Origin: Bacillota bacterium
GTDB taxonomy: Bacteria > Bacillota > Clostridia > Acetivibrionales > JANLFN01
Length of the DNA: 64,000 nt
Reading direction: 5' to 3'
Assembly: GCA_023421675.1 (NCBI GenBank)
Contig: JAEZTC010000001.1
Location: 248,001-312,000, forward strand
The notes below the pieces were generated by a model. The model was not told the DNA's origin. It searched no databases and saw nothing but the letters and a program-made list of their open reading frames with translations. This document shows positions 8,319 to 16,986 of this stretch, piece after piece. The translations under genes were made by a program, and so were the position numbers. The first letter of the stretch is position 1. Each line of letters begins with the position of its first letter.

Positions 8319-9347
8319 ATGGATAAGATAAGGTTTGGACGTACAGGTTTGATGGTAAGCAGAACCGGATTTGGGGCGCTGCCTATACAAAGGATTAGTA
8401 TTGAGGATGCGGGTAGAATCCTTGTTAAAGCGTATGATAACGGTATTAATTTTTTTGATACAGCCAGAGCTTACTCTGATAGTGAGGAAAAAGTAGGGTA
8501 CGCGCTTTCAGAACATAGAAAAGATATTATTATAGCTACAAAAACTATGGCTAAAGATAGAAAAGAATTGGTTACACAGCTTGAAACCAGCTTAAGTAAG
8601 CTTAAAACAGATTACGTAGACATATATCAGCTTCATAACCCGGATCAATTGCCAGATCCTGAAGACCCTGATGGTACATATTCCGCAATGCTTGAAGCAA
8701 GGGAAAAAGGAATGATAAGATTCCTGGGTATAACCTGCCATAAGCTTTCAAATGCTCTTGAAGCGGTAGAGTCTGGACTTTATGATACTGTACAATTCCC
8801 GCTTTCCTCACTTTCTTCAAATGAGGATTTGACAATTATTGAAGAGTGTAAAAAGCATGATATCGGTTTGATAGCCATGAAAGCATTATCGGGAGGACTT
8901 ATAACAAATGCGGCTTCAACCTTCGCATTCCTTAGACAATATGATAATGTGATTCCGATTTGGGGTGTTCAGCGTGAATCAGAACTTGATGAGTTTATTG
9001 AAATGGAAAAGAATCCGCCCATTTTGGATGAAAAGATGTGGGAACTTATAAAAAAGGACAGAAGTGAGTTATCTGGCTCATTTTGCAGAGGCTGCGGTTA
9101 CTGCATGCCATGCCCGGCAGGTATACATATTCCGATGGCTGCCAGAATGTCTCTTCTTTTAAGAAGGGCCCCATATCAGCAATTTATGTCGGATGGCTGG
9201 AAAAAGCAGATGGAATTGATCAATGAGTGTAAGAATTGCGGAAAATGTATAAGTAAATGCCCATACAAGCTTGATACACCGGGCATTTTGAAATATATGC
9301 TTGAGGATTATCAGGAGTTTTATAAGACGCACAGCGATAATATATAG
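8319..9347 (+). CDS. Aldo/keto reductase with C-terminal ferredoxin-type Fe-S domain
   Basis: A 342-residue fusion. Start 8319 is favoured over the longer frame from 8280 because GGGAGG (8305-8310) lies 8 bases before it, and because translation then begins MDKIRFGRTGLMVS, as in the family. Residues 1-250 form an aldo/keto reductase barrel with the usual FFDTARAYSDSE (Asp and Tyr of the tetrad), a central K (ATKTM) and a QLHNPD strand. The C-terminal part carries cysteine clusters (CRGCGYCMPCPAG and CKNCGKCISKCP), typical of 4Fe-4S sites. Such fusions are common in clostridia and may link NAD(P)H or a carbonyl substrate to ferredoxin; the substrate is unknown. It stands alone. Confidence 0.9.
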   Translation: MDKIRFGRTGLMVSRTGFGALPIQRISIEDAGRILVKAYDNGINFFDTARAYSDSEEKVGYALSEHRKDIIIATKTMAKDRKELVTQLETSLSKLKTDYVDIYQLHNPDQLPDPEDPDGTYSAMLEAREKGMIRFLGITCHKLSNALEAVESGLYDTVQFPLSSLSSNEDLTIIEECKKHDIGLIAMKALSGGLITNAASTFAFLRQYDNVIPIWGVQRESELDEFIEMEKNPPILDEKMWELIKKDRSELSGSFCRGCGYCMPCPAGIHIPMAARMSLLLRRAPYQQFMSDGWKKQMELINECKNCGKCISKCPYKLDTPGILKYMLEDYQEFYKTHSDNI

Positions 9348-9355
9348 TGTTCAGT

Positions 9356-9394
9356 AAAAAGCATCAGTTCAGAAACAATGAACTGATGCTTTTT
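9356..9394. terminator. Bidirectional terminator between the aldo/keto reductase gene and deoC
   Basis: A perfect 16-base inverted repeat (AAAAAGCATCAGTTCA / TGAACTGATGCTTTTT) with a 7-base loop. The A and T ends give a T-tract on either strand for the two convergent genes. Confidence 0.9.
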
Positions 9395-9398
9395 GTTG

Positions 9399-10064
9399 TT
9401 AAGCCATTTCGTCAATTATTGATACTCCCGAGCTTGTACCTATCCTGTTGGCACCTGCCTCAATTACGGCTAATGCTTCACTGAGACTCCTTATACCTCC
9501 AGAAGCTTTAACGCCCATGGAAGCTCCTACTGTCTTCCTCATTAATGCCACGTCAGCGGCAGTGGCACCTCCTGTACCAAAACCGGTTGAAGTCTTTACA
9601 AAGTTAGCACCTGAATTCTTGGCAAGTTTACAGGCTGTTACTTTTTCCTCATCTGTAAGGAAACAGGTTTCAATTATTACTTTTACAAGAGCGCCCTTGG
9701 ATGCTTTAACAACTCTTGAAATCTCATCCTCGACGTATTTAAGGTTACCTGACTTAAGCATTCCCACATTAATTACCATATCAATTTCATGTGCACCGTC
9801 CTCCACTGCCTTGGTAGCTTCAAAGGCTTTGGTCTCAGGAGAATTTGCACCCAAAGGAAAACCTATAACCGTGCAGACCTTGACGTTGGAATGGGATAAT
9901 TTCTTTGCTGCAAACTTTACAAAAACAGGGTTTATGCATACCGAAGCAAAATTATATTTAATTGCTTCCTGGCACAAAGCTTCTATCATTTCCTCGGTTG
10001 CCGAAGCTTTCAATATTGTGTGATCAATCATGGAGGCCATAGTCTTTTTAGTTATTTCAGCCAT
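9399..10064 (-). CDS. deoC: Deoxyribose-phosphate aldolase
   Basis: A 221-residue class I aldolase that splits 2-deoxyribose 5-phosphate into glyceraldehyde 3-phosphate and acetaldehyde. Family marks include DHTILKASAT near residue 14, FASVCINP, the VIGFPLG loop, KVIIETC, the Schiff-base Lys in NFVKTSTGFG, and the second active-site Lys in GVKASGGIR. The length is normal for bacterial DeoC. It is divergent from the purine nucleoside phosphorylase gene deoD, which makes the deoxyribose 1-phosphate that feeds this pathway, so the pair fits nucleoside salvage. A GGTGG site precedes ATG 10064. Confidence 0.96.
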   Translation of the reverse strand: MAEITKKTMASMIDHTILKASATEEMIEALCQEAIKYNFASVCINPVFVKFAAKKLSHSNVKVCTVIGFPLGANSPETKAFEATKAVEDGAHEIDMVINVGMLKSGNLKYVEDEISRVVKASKGALVKVIIETCFLTDEEKVTACKLAKNSGANFVKTSTGFGTGGATAADVALMRKTVGASMGVKASGGIRSLSEALAVIEAGANRIGTSSGVSIIDEMA

Positions 10065-10194
10065 TTTTGTTCCACCTTTACTTTTAATGTCAGTTGATTA
10101 AAGTAATTTTACCATTATAAAGTGTGATATAAAAGGGAGATGGGGTAATAATGGCAGGATTACTGCATAAACAAAGGCAATCTGGTATAATCTG

Positions 10195-10223
10195 TTGATA
10201 AAGAATATTTTATTACTTATAAT
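10195..10223 (+). promoter_or_regulatory. Promoter for deoD
   Basis: TTGATA (10195-10200), a 17-base spacer and TATAAT (10218-10223), 61 bases before the chosen start codon. Confidence 0.65.
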
Positions 10224-10284
10224 ATAATTTATCGTATACACTGTTTATGTGGTTACTCAAATTTAAAAGACTGGAGTGGTAATA

Positions 10285-10992
10285 ATGATACCTACACCTC
10301 ATATACAAGCAAAAAGCAAGGATGAAATAGCAGAAACAATACTTCTGCCGGGTGATCCATTAAGGGCGAAATTTATTGCTGACACTTACCTAGACAACCC
10401 TGTTGAATTTACATCAACAAGAAATATTCTTGGATATACAGGAACCTACAAAGGCAAAAGGGTATCTGTAATGGGAACCGGAATGGGGATTCCTTCAATT
10501 GGTATATATTCATTTGAACTGATTAATTTTTATGGAGTTAAAAATCTTATACGTATAGGTTCATGCGGTGCTTTACAGCCTGATATTAACATAAGAGACA
10601 TAGTAATAGGCATGGCAGCCTGCACTACATCAAACTATGCTTCGCAGTATAAACTATCGGGAACCTTTGCACCTTGTGCTTCATGGGATTTGCTTAAAAA
10701 AGCTGTTGATACAGCTCAAGAAAAATCCATTCAGGTCAAAGTCGGAAATATTATATCTTCAGATATTTTTTATAATGATGATGCGGATGATTGGAAGAAT
10801 TGGGCTAAGATGGGTGTATTAGCAGTAGAAATGGAAGCTGCAGGGCTTTATATGAATGCAGCACGTGCAGGTGTTAATGCGTTATGTATTCTTACGGTTT
10901 CCGATTCACTTGTTTCACACGAGGAAACAACTGCGCAAGAACGCCAGAATTCATTTACACAAATGATGGAAATAGCTCTTTCTCTGGCATAA
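10285..10992 (+). CDS. deoD: Purine nucleoside phosphorylase, DeoD type
   Basis: A 235-residue hexameric-type phosphorylase that cleaves purine (deoxy)nucleosides with phosphate. ATG 10285 is preferred over GTG 10276 because the GGAG site is then 8 bases away and the protein begins MIPTPHIQA, as DeoD proteins do. Visible family features are LLPGDPLRAK (phosphate site), GTGMGIPSIGIY, RIGSCGAL, the VEMEAAGLY ribose-binding segment, and the catalytic Asp in LTVSDSL. With divergent deoC it forms a nucleoside salvage pair. The T-box promoter starts soon after the stop codon. Confidence 0.96.
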   Translation: MIPTPHIQAKSKDEIAETILLPGDPLRAKFIADTYLDNPVEFTSTRNILGYTGTYKGKRVSVMGTGMGIPSIGIYSFELINFYGVKNLIRIGSCGALQPDINIRDIVIGMAACTTSNYASQYKLSGTFAPCASWDLLKKAVDTAQEKSIQVKVGNIISSDIFYNDDADDWKNWAKMGVLAVEMEAAGLYMNAARAGVNALCILTVSDSLVSHEETTAQERQNSFTQMMEIALSLA

Positions 10993-11011
10993 ATTAGGGC
11001 AAGCACATATA

Positions 11012-11040
11012 TTGACAATGTATTTCTTATGTGCTATTAT
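11012..11040 (+). promoter_or_regulatory. Promoter of the T-box leader
   Basis: TTGACA (11012-11017), a 17-base spacer and TATTAT (11035-11040) with an extended TGC in front. Transcription would begin near 11047, at the base of T-box stem I. Confidence 0.85.
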
Positions 11041-11046
11041 TCCATT

Positions 11047-11322
11047 AAACCGTTGAAGAGGAAGTAAAACCACAGCCCAGCTGTAAAGAGAGTCGGGAAC
11101 GGTGAAATCCCGGTGAGTATGGAGTGGACAAATGGACCTCGGAGGGCATGGTGAAAAAGTTTTATGAACTTTAGTATCCATTGACGTATAGCCGACGTTA
11201 CAGGGCAATGAGTGTGTTGGCACTCTGCAAGGTGGATGCTTACATAAAGGCATCAATTAAGGTGGTACCGCAGGTTATCGCACCTGTCCTTATTATAAAG
11301 GATAGGTGCTTTTTATTTTGGT
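11047..11322 (+). promoter_or_regulatory. T-box leader, tryptophan specifier (UGG)
   Basis: A tRNA-sensing T-box fills the 416-base gap before the ABC operon. Visible parts are the AGAGAG bulge near 11087, the distal loop motif GGTGAAA at 11101-11107, a stem I base formed by GCCC/GGGC, a likely specifier loop with TGG at 11133-11135 followed by a purine, and the conserved T-box element AAGGTGGTACCGCAG at 11259-11273. A competing terminator (GCACCTGTCCTT at 11280-11291 with AAGGATAGGTGC at 11298-11309, then T's) follows. Uncharged tRNA-Trp would favour the antiterminator and switch on the transporter when tryptophan is scarce. The T-box call is secure; the exact specifier was placed by eye. 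Confidence 0.93.
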
Positions 11323-11408
11323 ACGCTTAATATATCTATTCCGCCTCGGAAGAATAGATAATTGCAGAGAATAAACCTCGATAAAAATTATTTCGGGAGG
11401 TATTTTCT

Positions 11409-12455
11409 ATGAGAAAATCAATGGTAAAAATCGTTCTTTCAGCAGTAATGGCATTTGTTTTAATGTTCACAATGGCAGCTTGTGGCTCAATCACATCAAC
11501 ATCCGATGAGGGTTCACAGAGTTCAAGTACACAGTCTGCTTCTACAACAGCAGATAAAACCGTTAAAAATATAGGTATCGTTCAAATTGTACAGCATCCT
11601 TCACTTGACACAATCAGGACCTCCATCGTTAAGCAGCTTGCCGATAAGGGATTTAAGGATGGGGATAATATAAAGATCGATTACCAGAATGCCCAGGGTG
11701 ATCAGACTAATCTTAAAACAATAGTACAAAAATTTGTTAATAATAAGTATGATTTGATTATAGCAATTGCTACACCTTCTGCACAGGCGGCAGCAGGCGA
11801 AACAAAGGATATACCTGTATTATTCTCAGCTTGTACCGATCCTGTAGCTTCAGGACTTGTTCAAAACCTTGAAAAGCCGGGTAAGAACATTACTGGAACT
11901 TCTGATGCGGTTTCAGCAGAAAAGATCATGGGGCTTGCAAAACGTATAACACCAAATGCAAAGAAAATCGGTGCATTATACAACTCAGGTGAAACAAATT
12001 CAGTTTCCGTAGTAAACAATCTTAAAGAATATGCTAAAAAGAATGGCTTGACAGTTGTTGAAGCTACAGTAACAAATTCATCTGAAGTTCAGCAGGCTGT
12101 TTCGTCCCTGGCTGGAAAAGTAGATGCAATCTTCTCACCTATAGATAACACAATAGCTTCTGCAATGCCAACAGTTGCAAAGGTTGCAAATAAGGCAAAG
12201 ATTCCGGTATATGTCGGAGCAGATTCAATGGTTAAGGATGGAGGACTTGCAACTTACGGTATAGATTATGTAGTATTAGGACAGGAAACTGCTAATATGG
12301 CAGTTGAAATACTCAATGGCAAAAAGCCAGGGGACATTCCTGTTAAGACAATGGATCAGATGAAGATTTATGTTAATCAGGCTACCGCAGATGCTATAGG
12401 GATTAAAATACCTGACGATGTTCTCAAGGAAGCAGCTGAGGTATTTAAAAAATAA
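11409..12455 (+). CDS. trpX: ABC transporter substrate-binding lipoprotein, TrpX-like
   Basis: A 348-residue exported binding protein of the TrpX/PF04392 type. The signal peptide ends in a lipobox (MAACGS, Cys near residue 25), followed by a Ser/Thr-rich linker (SSSTQSASTT). The two-lobed body runs from about residue 46 (KNIGIVQIVQHPSLD), with DLIIAIATPSAQAAAG, VLFSACTDPVASGL and a GITGTSD-like region typical of the family. AGGAGG-like sequence (GGGAGG) precedes ATG 11409. First gene of a three-gene importer operon under the Trp T-box, so tryptophan is the most likely ligand; that is inference from the leader and family precedent. Confidence 0.88.
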   Translation: MRKSMVKIVLSAVMAFVLMFTMAACGSITSTSDEGSQSSSTQSASTTADKTVKNIGIVQIVQHPSLDTIRTSIVKQLADKGFKDGDNIKIDYQNAQGDQTNLKTIVQKFVNNKYDLIIAIATPSAQAAAGETKDIPVLFSACTDPVASGLVQNLEKPGKNITGTSDAVSAEKIMGLAKRITPNAKKIGALYNSGETNSVSVVNNLKEYAKKNGLTVVEATVTNSSEVQQAVSSLAGKVDAIFSPIDNTIASAMPTVAKVANKAKIPVYVGADSMVKDGGLATYGIDYVVLGQETANMAVEILNGKKPGDIPVKTMDQMKIYVNQATADAIGIKIPDDVLKEAAEVFKK

Positions 12456-12477
12456 GAATTAGAAGGGGTTTGGGATC

Positions 12478-13386
12478 ATGCTACTGTCTTTGCAAAGTGC
12501 AGTGGAACTTGGAATAATATACGCAATAATGGCGTTGGGTGTCTTTATTTCATTCAGGACACTTAACATACCAGATTTGACTGTTGACGGAAGTTTTACA
12601 TTGGGAGCCTCGGTTTCCGCGGTATTGTGTATGAACGGTCAACCGGTGCTTGGAATATTACTTGCGTTTATTGTAGGCTGTCTGGCAGGGTCCCTTACCG
12701 CTATACTGAATACAAAATTAAAAATACAGCCTCTTCTGGCTGGTATATTAATGATGCTTGCCCTATGGTCCATAAACCTTAAGGTCATGGGAAAAGCTAA
12801 TATATCATTATTAAATAAAAACACAATTTATGATTTGTTCAATTTTTCAGATGCATCGGATTATTTAAAAATAATCATATCAGCAGTTATATTGATTGCA
12901 ATTCTTATTCTTCTTTACCTTTTCTTGAAAACAAAGCTGGGTATTGTACTGAGGGCTACAGGTGACAATGACCAAATGGTTAGGGCACTTGGCGTAAATA
13001 CCAACTGGACTGTCATAATCGGTCTTGCACTGTCAAATGGTCTTGTTGCTGTTTCAGGCGCATTGATAGCGCAGTATCAGGGCTTTTCAGATGTTTCAAT
13101 GGGAATAGGTATGGTGGTTATAGGCCTTGCATCTGTTATAATAGGTGAAGTTATTTTCGGAATTAAAACCTTAATGAGAAGACTTGTAGCAGTAATCCTT
13201 GGTGCAATAGTTTACCGGTTGGTTATAGCTTTGGCACTTGAACTGGGAATGCCTACAAATGATCTCAAACTTATATCAGCTGTAATTGTTGCTCTGGCAT
13301 TATCCATGTCTACTATTAAAGGACGTTTTGTAAAGCTAAAAAGGAGAATGTCTCTAACTAACACCAGTGAAGGAGGTCGGGACTGA
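12478..13386 (+). CDS. trpY: ABC transporter permease, TrpY-like
   Basis: A 302-residue integral membrane protein with about eight hydrophobic segments from residue 5 onward, of the branched-chain amino-acid/ribose permease fold seen in TrpY. Characteristic stretches are NIPDLTVDGSFTLGA near residue 30 and a cytoplasmic loop LGIVLRATGDNDQMVRALG near 165 that contacts the ATPase. It starts 22 bases after the binding-protein gene and its stop overlaps the start of the ATPase gene by one base, so it is part of the T-box operon. Confidence 0.88.
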   Translation: MLLSLQSAVELGIIYAIMALGVFISFRTLNIPDLTVDGSFTLGASVSAVLCMNGQPVLGILLAFIVGCLAGSLTAILNTKLKIQPLLAGILMMLALWSINLKVMGKANISLLNKNTIYDLFNFSDASDYLKIIISAVILIAILILLYLFLKTKLGIVLRATGDNDQMVRALGVNTNWTVIIGLALSNGLVAVSGALIAQYQGFSDVSMGIGMVVIGLASVIIGEVIFGIKTLMRRLVAVILGAIVYRLVIALALELGMPTNDLKLISAVIVALALSMSTIKGRFVKLKRRMSLTNTSEGGRD

Positions 13387-14180
13387 TGCTGGTTGTTCAG
13401 AATATATGTAAAACCTTCAGTAAAGGAAGCGTAAATGAAAAGCTTGCAATTGACAATATAAGCCTGACTCTTGAAGAAGGTGAATTTGTTACAATCATAG
13501 GCGGAAACGGTGCTGGAAAATCAACCTTTCTTAACTGTATATCAGGTGTATATGATATTGATAAGGGTAAAATTCTTCTAGACAATATAAATGTGACATT
13601 TGTGCCCGAATACAAAAGATCAAGGTATATAGGACGAGTTTTCCAGGACCCTATGAAGGGAACTGCTTATGACATGACGATAGAGGAAAACCTGGCAATA
13701 GCCTATGCAAAGGGAAAACCAAGGGGCTTGAGGCCGGGGATAAAAAAGTCGGATCTGAAATTCTTCAGAGAACGTCTTGCGCTTCTTGAACTAGGTCTTG
13801 AGGACAGGATGAAGCAAAAGGTAGGTCTTTTATCGGGAGGTCAGAGACAGGCGCTTACGCTTCTTATGGCTACCATTGTAAAACCAAAGCTTCTGCTTCT
13901 TGACGAACATACTGCAGCACTGGATCCTTCAATAGCTAAAAAAGTACTGAAAATGACTAAAGACGTAGTTTCTGAAGAAAAGCTTTGTACCATGATGGTA
14001 ACGCACAATATGAAAGCTGCACTTGAGTATGGTACAAGGACTATAATGATGCATGAGGGAAGAATAATTCTTGACCTTAAAGGTAAGGAAAGAGAAGAGA
14101 TGACGGTAGAACAGCTGATTGACCAGTTCGGTAAAAAAAGCGGAACTGAGCTTGATAATGATAGAATGCTATTAAGCTGA
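13386..14180 (+). CDS. trpZ: ABC transporter ATP-binding protein, TrpZ-like
   Basis: A 264-residue ATPase that would power the importer. Walker A is GGNGAGKST near residue 38, the ABC signature is LLSGGQRQAL near 145, Walker B is LLLLDEHTAALDP near 167, and the H-switch is TH in MMVTHNM near 202. The D-loop reads EHTAALDP, where DEPTSALDP is more usual; replacement of the Pro by His is common in this subfamily. The gene begins on the last base of the permease gene, and the operon ends in a strong hairpin at 14192. Confidence 0.92.
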   Translation: MLVVQNICKTFSKGSVNEKLAIDNISLTLEEGEFVTIIGGNGAGKSTFLNCISGVYDIDKGKILLDNINVTFVPEYKRSRYIGRVFQDPMKGTAYDMTIEENLAIAYAKGKPRGLRPGIKKSDLKFFRERLALLELGLEDRMKQKVGLLSGGQRQALTLLMATIVKPKLLLLDEHTAALDPSIAKKVLKMTKDVVSEEKLCTMMVTHNMKAALEYGTRTIMMHEGRIILDLKGKEREEMTVEQLIDQFGKKSGTELDNDRMLLS

Positions 14181-14191
14181 TTGGCTAAGAT

Positions 14192-14219
14192 GGAGCGGAT
14201 TCTTATACCGCTCCTTTTT
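14192..14219 (+). terminator. Terminator of the TrpXYZ-type operon
   Basis: GGAGCGG (14192-14198) pairs with CCGCTCC (14208-14214), followed by a T-run. Confidence 0.88.
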
Positions 14220-14231
14220 GATTTCATTAAT

Positions 14232-14260
14232 TTGGAATATGCTTCAATAACTGCTATAAT
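14232..14260 (+). promoter_or_regulatory. Promoter for the aminotransferase gene
   Basis: TTGGAA (14232-14237), a 17-base spacer and an extended TGC-TATAAT (-10 at 14255-14260), 34 bases before ATG 14295. Confidence 0.75.
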
Positions 14261-14294
14261 CAATATTAAAATTACTTGGAAGAGATGAACATTT

Positions 14295-15458
14295 ATGATT
14301 TTTTCTAAAAGAATGGACGGACTTACATCAGCAATATTTTCAGAGCTTGATTATAAGAAAAGAGAGCTTATAAACGCCGGAAGGGATGTTTTTGATCTTA
14401 GCATTGGAACACCTGATTTACCTCCGGCTCCTCATATAGTTGAAGTACTTAGGGAAGCATCCGGCAAAGCTGAAAATTATGTTTATGCAATAAATGACAT
14501 GCCGGAACTGATTGAAGCAGCTTTGGGGTGGTATAAGGTCAGATATGGTGTAGATTTGCAGCTTAATGAGGTGACATCGCTTTTAGGTTCTCAGGATGGC
14601 TTATCGCACATAGCTCTTACTCTTGCTGATCCAGGAGATGTTGTAATGGTTCCAGACCCTGGTTATCCAATTTTTAGTGTGGGTCCAGGGCTGGCATGCG
14701 CATCAGTATACAAAATGCCTCTACTCAGGGAGAATAACTATCTTATAGATTTTGATAAAATTGATCCTGATACAGCTTATAAAGCGAAACTTATGATTGT
14801 GTCATATCCGAATAATCCAGTAACTGCAGCAGCACCTTATGAATTTTACGAGAAGCTTGTATGGTTTGCTAAAAAGTATGATATTGCCGTGGTTCACGAC
14901 AATGCATACAGTGAACTAGTCTTTGATGGCAAGGAAGGCAGAAGTTTTCTCTCTGTTCCCGGCGCAAAGGATATAGGAGTTGAATTTAATTCACTGTCAA
15001 AGTCTCATAATCTTACCGGCTGCAGGATATCTTTTGCTTTAGGGAACAAAGAGATGATAAAGCAGCTGAAAACCTTAAAGTCACATCTTGATTATGGTAT
15101 TTTTCTACCTGTTCAGAAGGCTGCAATAGCTGCCTTGACTGGTTCACAGGAAAATGTACATAAAACAATGCTGACCTACCAAAGGCGGCGTGATGTTTTG
15201 GTTGAAAGCTTTATGGAAGCAGGTTGGTGTATACCTAAATCAGAGGCAACAATGTTTGTATGGGCGCCTATACCTGAAAACTATTCTTCCTCTGTTGAAT
15301 TTACTTTTGATCTACTTGACCGGACAGGTATAATTGTTGTGCCTGGCAGCAGCTTTGGCAGTAATGGCGAGGGATACGTCCGCCTTGCGCTTGTTCAAAA
15401 TGAGCAGCGAATTGAAAAGGCGGCACAGCTTATAAAAGATTCCTGTATTCTTAAGTAA
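14295..15458 (+). CDS. Class I/II PLP-dependent aminotransferase
   Basis: A 387-residue fold-type I aminotransferase. Visible marks are the IGTPDLPP motif near residue 37, GSQDGLSH that binds PLP phosphate, VPDPGYPIF, the YPNNPVTA motif, VHDNAYSELVF with the PLP-ring Asp and Tyr, and the Schiff-base Lys in SLSKSHNLTGCR. It resembles LL-diaminopimelate aminotransferase and alanine/aspartate aminotransferase relatives. The amino donor and acceptor cannot be fixed from sequence. It has its own promoter, so linkage to the tryptophan importer is only positional. Confidence 0.88.
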   Translation: MIFSKRMDGLTSAIFSELDYKKRELINAGRDVFDLSIGTPDLPPAPHIVEVLREASGKAENYVYAINDMPELIEAALGWYKVRYGVDLQLNEVTSLLGSQDGLSHIALTLADPGDVVMVPDPGYPIFSVGPGLACASVYKMPLLRENNYLIDFDKIDPDTAYKAKLMIVSYPNNPVTAAAPYEFYEKLVWFAKKYDIAVVHDNAYSELVFDGKEGRSFLSVPGAKDIGVEFNSLSKSHNLTGCRISFALGNKEMIKQLKTLKSHLDYGIFLPVQKAAIAALTGSQENVHKTMLTYQRRRDVLVESFMEAGWCIPKSEATMFVWAPIPENYSSSVEFTFDLLDRTGIIVVPGSSFGSNGEGYVRLALVQNEQRIEKAAQLIKDSCILK

Positions 15459-15560
15459 ACTCAGCAAATTTATACTAATAATAACAATTTACATTATTAA
15501 TTTGTCTACTCATATTATGTAAAATTATTTTAGTAAAATAATTTGCAGGAGGTTGGTATC

Positions 15561-16868
15561 TTGGAATCTAAGGTTGCACATTTACCTAACACGGATGAGC
15601 TTATTCAAAACACAAAAGAAGCAAAAAGCCAAAAACAGAACAAGAATGATCTTGCAGAAAGATCCGGCTTTAATTTAATGGGTGCGGATGGACTTCGTGC
15701 TATTGCTTGTTTAAGCGTTATTCTCCATCATATCATGCAAAGGTTATTTACTCCGGCTCAGCCTCAATGGGCACAAGAGGCACAGTCATTCTTCCTTTTG
15801 GGGAACGCAGGAGTAAGTGTGTTTTTTGTATTAAGCGGATTTCTTCTTTCCTATCCATTCTGGAAGCGTTATTTAAACGAAGAGAAATTTCCTAGTATGA
15901 AACAGTATGCACTTCGTCGTGCTTCGCGTATTATGCCAGGATATTACGCCTCGTTGACAATATCGGCAGTAATACTTCCATTAATACTGAACATGCCTAT
16001 GGAATCAATGCTGAGGCGTATAATTTCAGGCTATACCTTCACTTCTGGAACAAGTTATGTAACCTTTTTCCCATCCGATATAAACGGCCCTCTCTGGTCC
16101 ATAGGTTTTGAAGTAATCTGTTATGTTCTTATGCCTATTTTCATGATAGGACTTTTCGGACTTTTTGGTAAGAAACGTTCTTTTGCAAAGGGATTTGTTT
16201 ATTGGATAGGTGTATTTGCTCTCATTACTGCTGCAAATCAGCTGGTACATGTACTGCTGACTCCGGATGATGTAAACAAAGGTTGGGATTATGGAATTAT
16301 AGGCGGTGCTAAATACTGGATGCCAAATTACAACCCTATTGGTTTCTTCGGACATTTTGCAATGGGTATTTTTGCGGCGGGTGTTGCATGCTTCCTTTAT
16401 AAGAAAGCTTCTTCTATAGAAAAATGGAAGAAGAAAGGATTGTTTGATTTAATAGGTGTTGCAGCTTTAGTAGGTAGTATTGTATTTCTCTGGCTTGCAC
16501 GACACAAGCAGGAATTCAGCTTAAGTATCCAGAACCAGCCCTATTTCTTTCCGTTCCTGGCACTTTTAATGGCTGCAATTTTAGCAACTGCACCTCATTC
16601 TCTATGGTTTGGTAAACTTTTAGACAATAGGTTCTTCAGATTTACAGCCAAAATATCATTTGGTTTATACATATGGCATTTCCTTGTAATATTTGCTATT
16701 ACCAGGCTCTGGATGCCTAATTATGAAGTTATGCGGATGGAAAACTGGAAGGATTGGGCCCTTGCATCAGTTGTTCTGTTGGTTGTATCATACATAATTG
16801 CTGCGCTATCCTACCGTTTTATCGAAAAGCCTGTTCTTGATTGGGCTCATAAAAAGAAGTTTAAATAG
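15561..16868 (+). CDS. Acyltransferase 3 family membrane protein (OafA/YrhL-like)
   Basis: A 435-residue multispanning membrane protein. I place the start at TTG 15561, which has AGGAGG (15547-15552) 8 bases upstream; the frame also opens at 15543, inside the region before the ribosome site. After a polar N-tail of about 40 residues, the family core begins with GLRAIACLSVILHHI, which contains the conserved Arg and catalytic His. About ten transmembrane helices follow, and the C-terminus is the basic KKKFK. Such proteins move acyl groups (often acetyl) onto surface polysaccharides or peptidoglycan. The acceptor is unknown. Confidence 0.88.
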   Translation: MESKVAHLPNTDELIQNTKEAKSQKQNKNDLAERSGFNLMGADGLRAIACLSVILHHIMQRLFTPAQPQWAQEAQSFFLLGNAGVSVFFVLSGFLLSYPFWKRYLNEEKFPSMKQYALRRASRIMPGYYASLTISAVILPLILNMPMESMLRRIISGYTFTSGTSYVTFFPSDINGPLWSIGFEVICYVLMPIFMIGLFGLFGKKRSFAKGFVYWIGVFALITAANQLVHVLLTPDDVNKGWDYGIIGGAKYWMPNYNPIGFFGHFAMGIFAAGVACFLYKKASSIEKWKKKGLFDLIGVAALVGSIVFLWLARHKQEFSLSIQNQPYFFPFLALLMAAILATAPHSLWFGKLLDNRFFRFTAKISFGLYIWHFLVIFAITRLWMPNYEVMRMENWKDWALASVVLLVVSYIIAALSYRFIEKPVLDWAHKKKFK

Positions 16869-16884
16869 GATAGTATCTAAAAAT

Positions 16885-16913
16885 TTGACTTATTTGCAAA
16901 TGGCAGATAAAAT
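16885..16913 (+). promoter_or_regulatory. Promoter for the GNAT-like gene
   Basis: TTGACT (16885-16890), a 17-base spacer and TAAAAT (16908-16913), 74 bases before ATG 16987. Confidence 0.6.
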
Positions 16914-16986
16914 ATATTCTTAGGTATACAAAAAAATGCACGGCATATTATTATTTTGTACAGGCATTTGAGGGAGAGTCAAATTT

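Noticed and set aside
9448..10023. A 191-residue open frame on the plus strand
   Set aside because: It lies wholly opposite deoC, has no ribosome site, and the deoC frame carries the active-site motifs.
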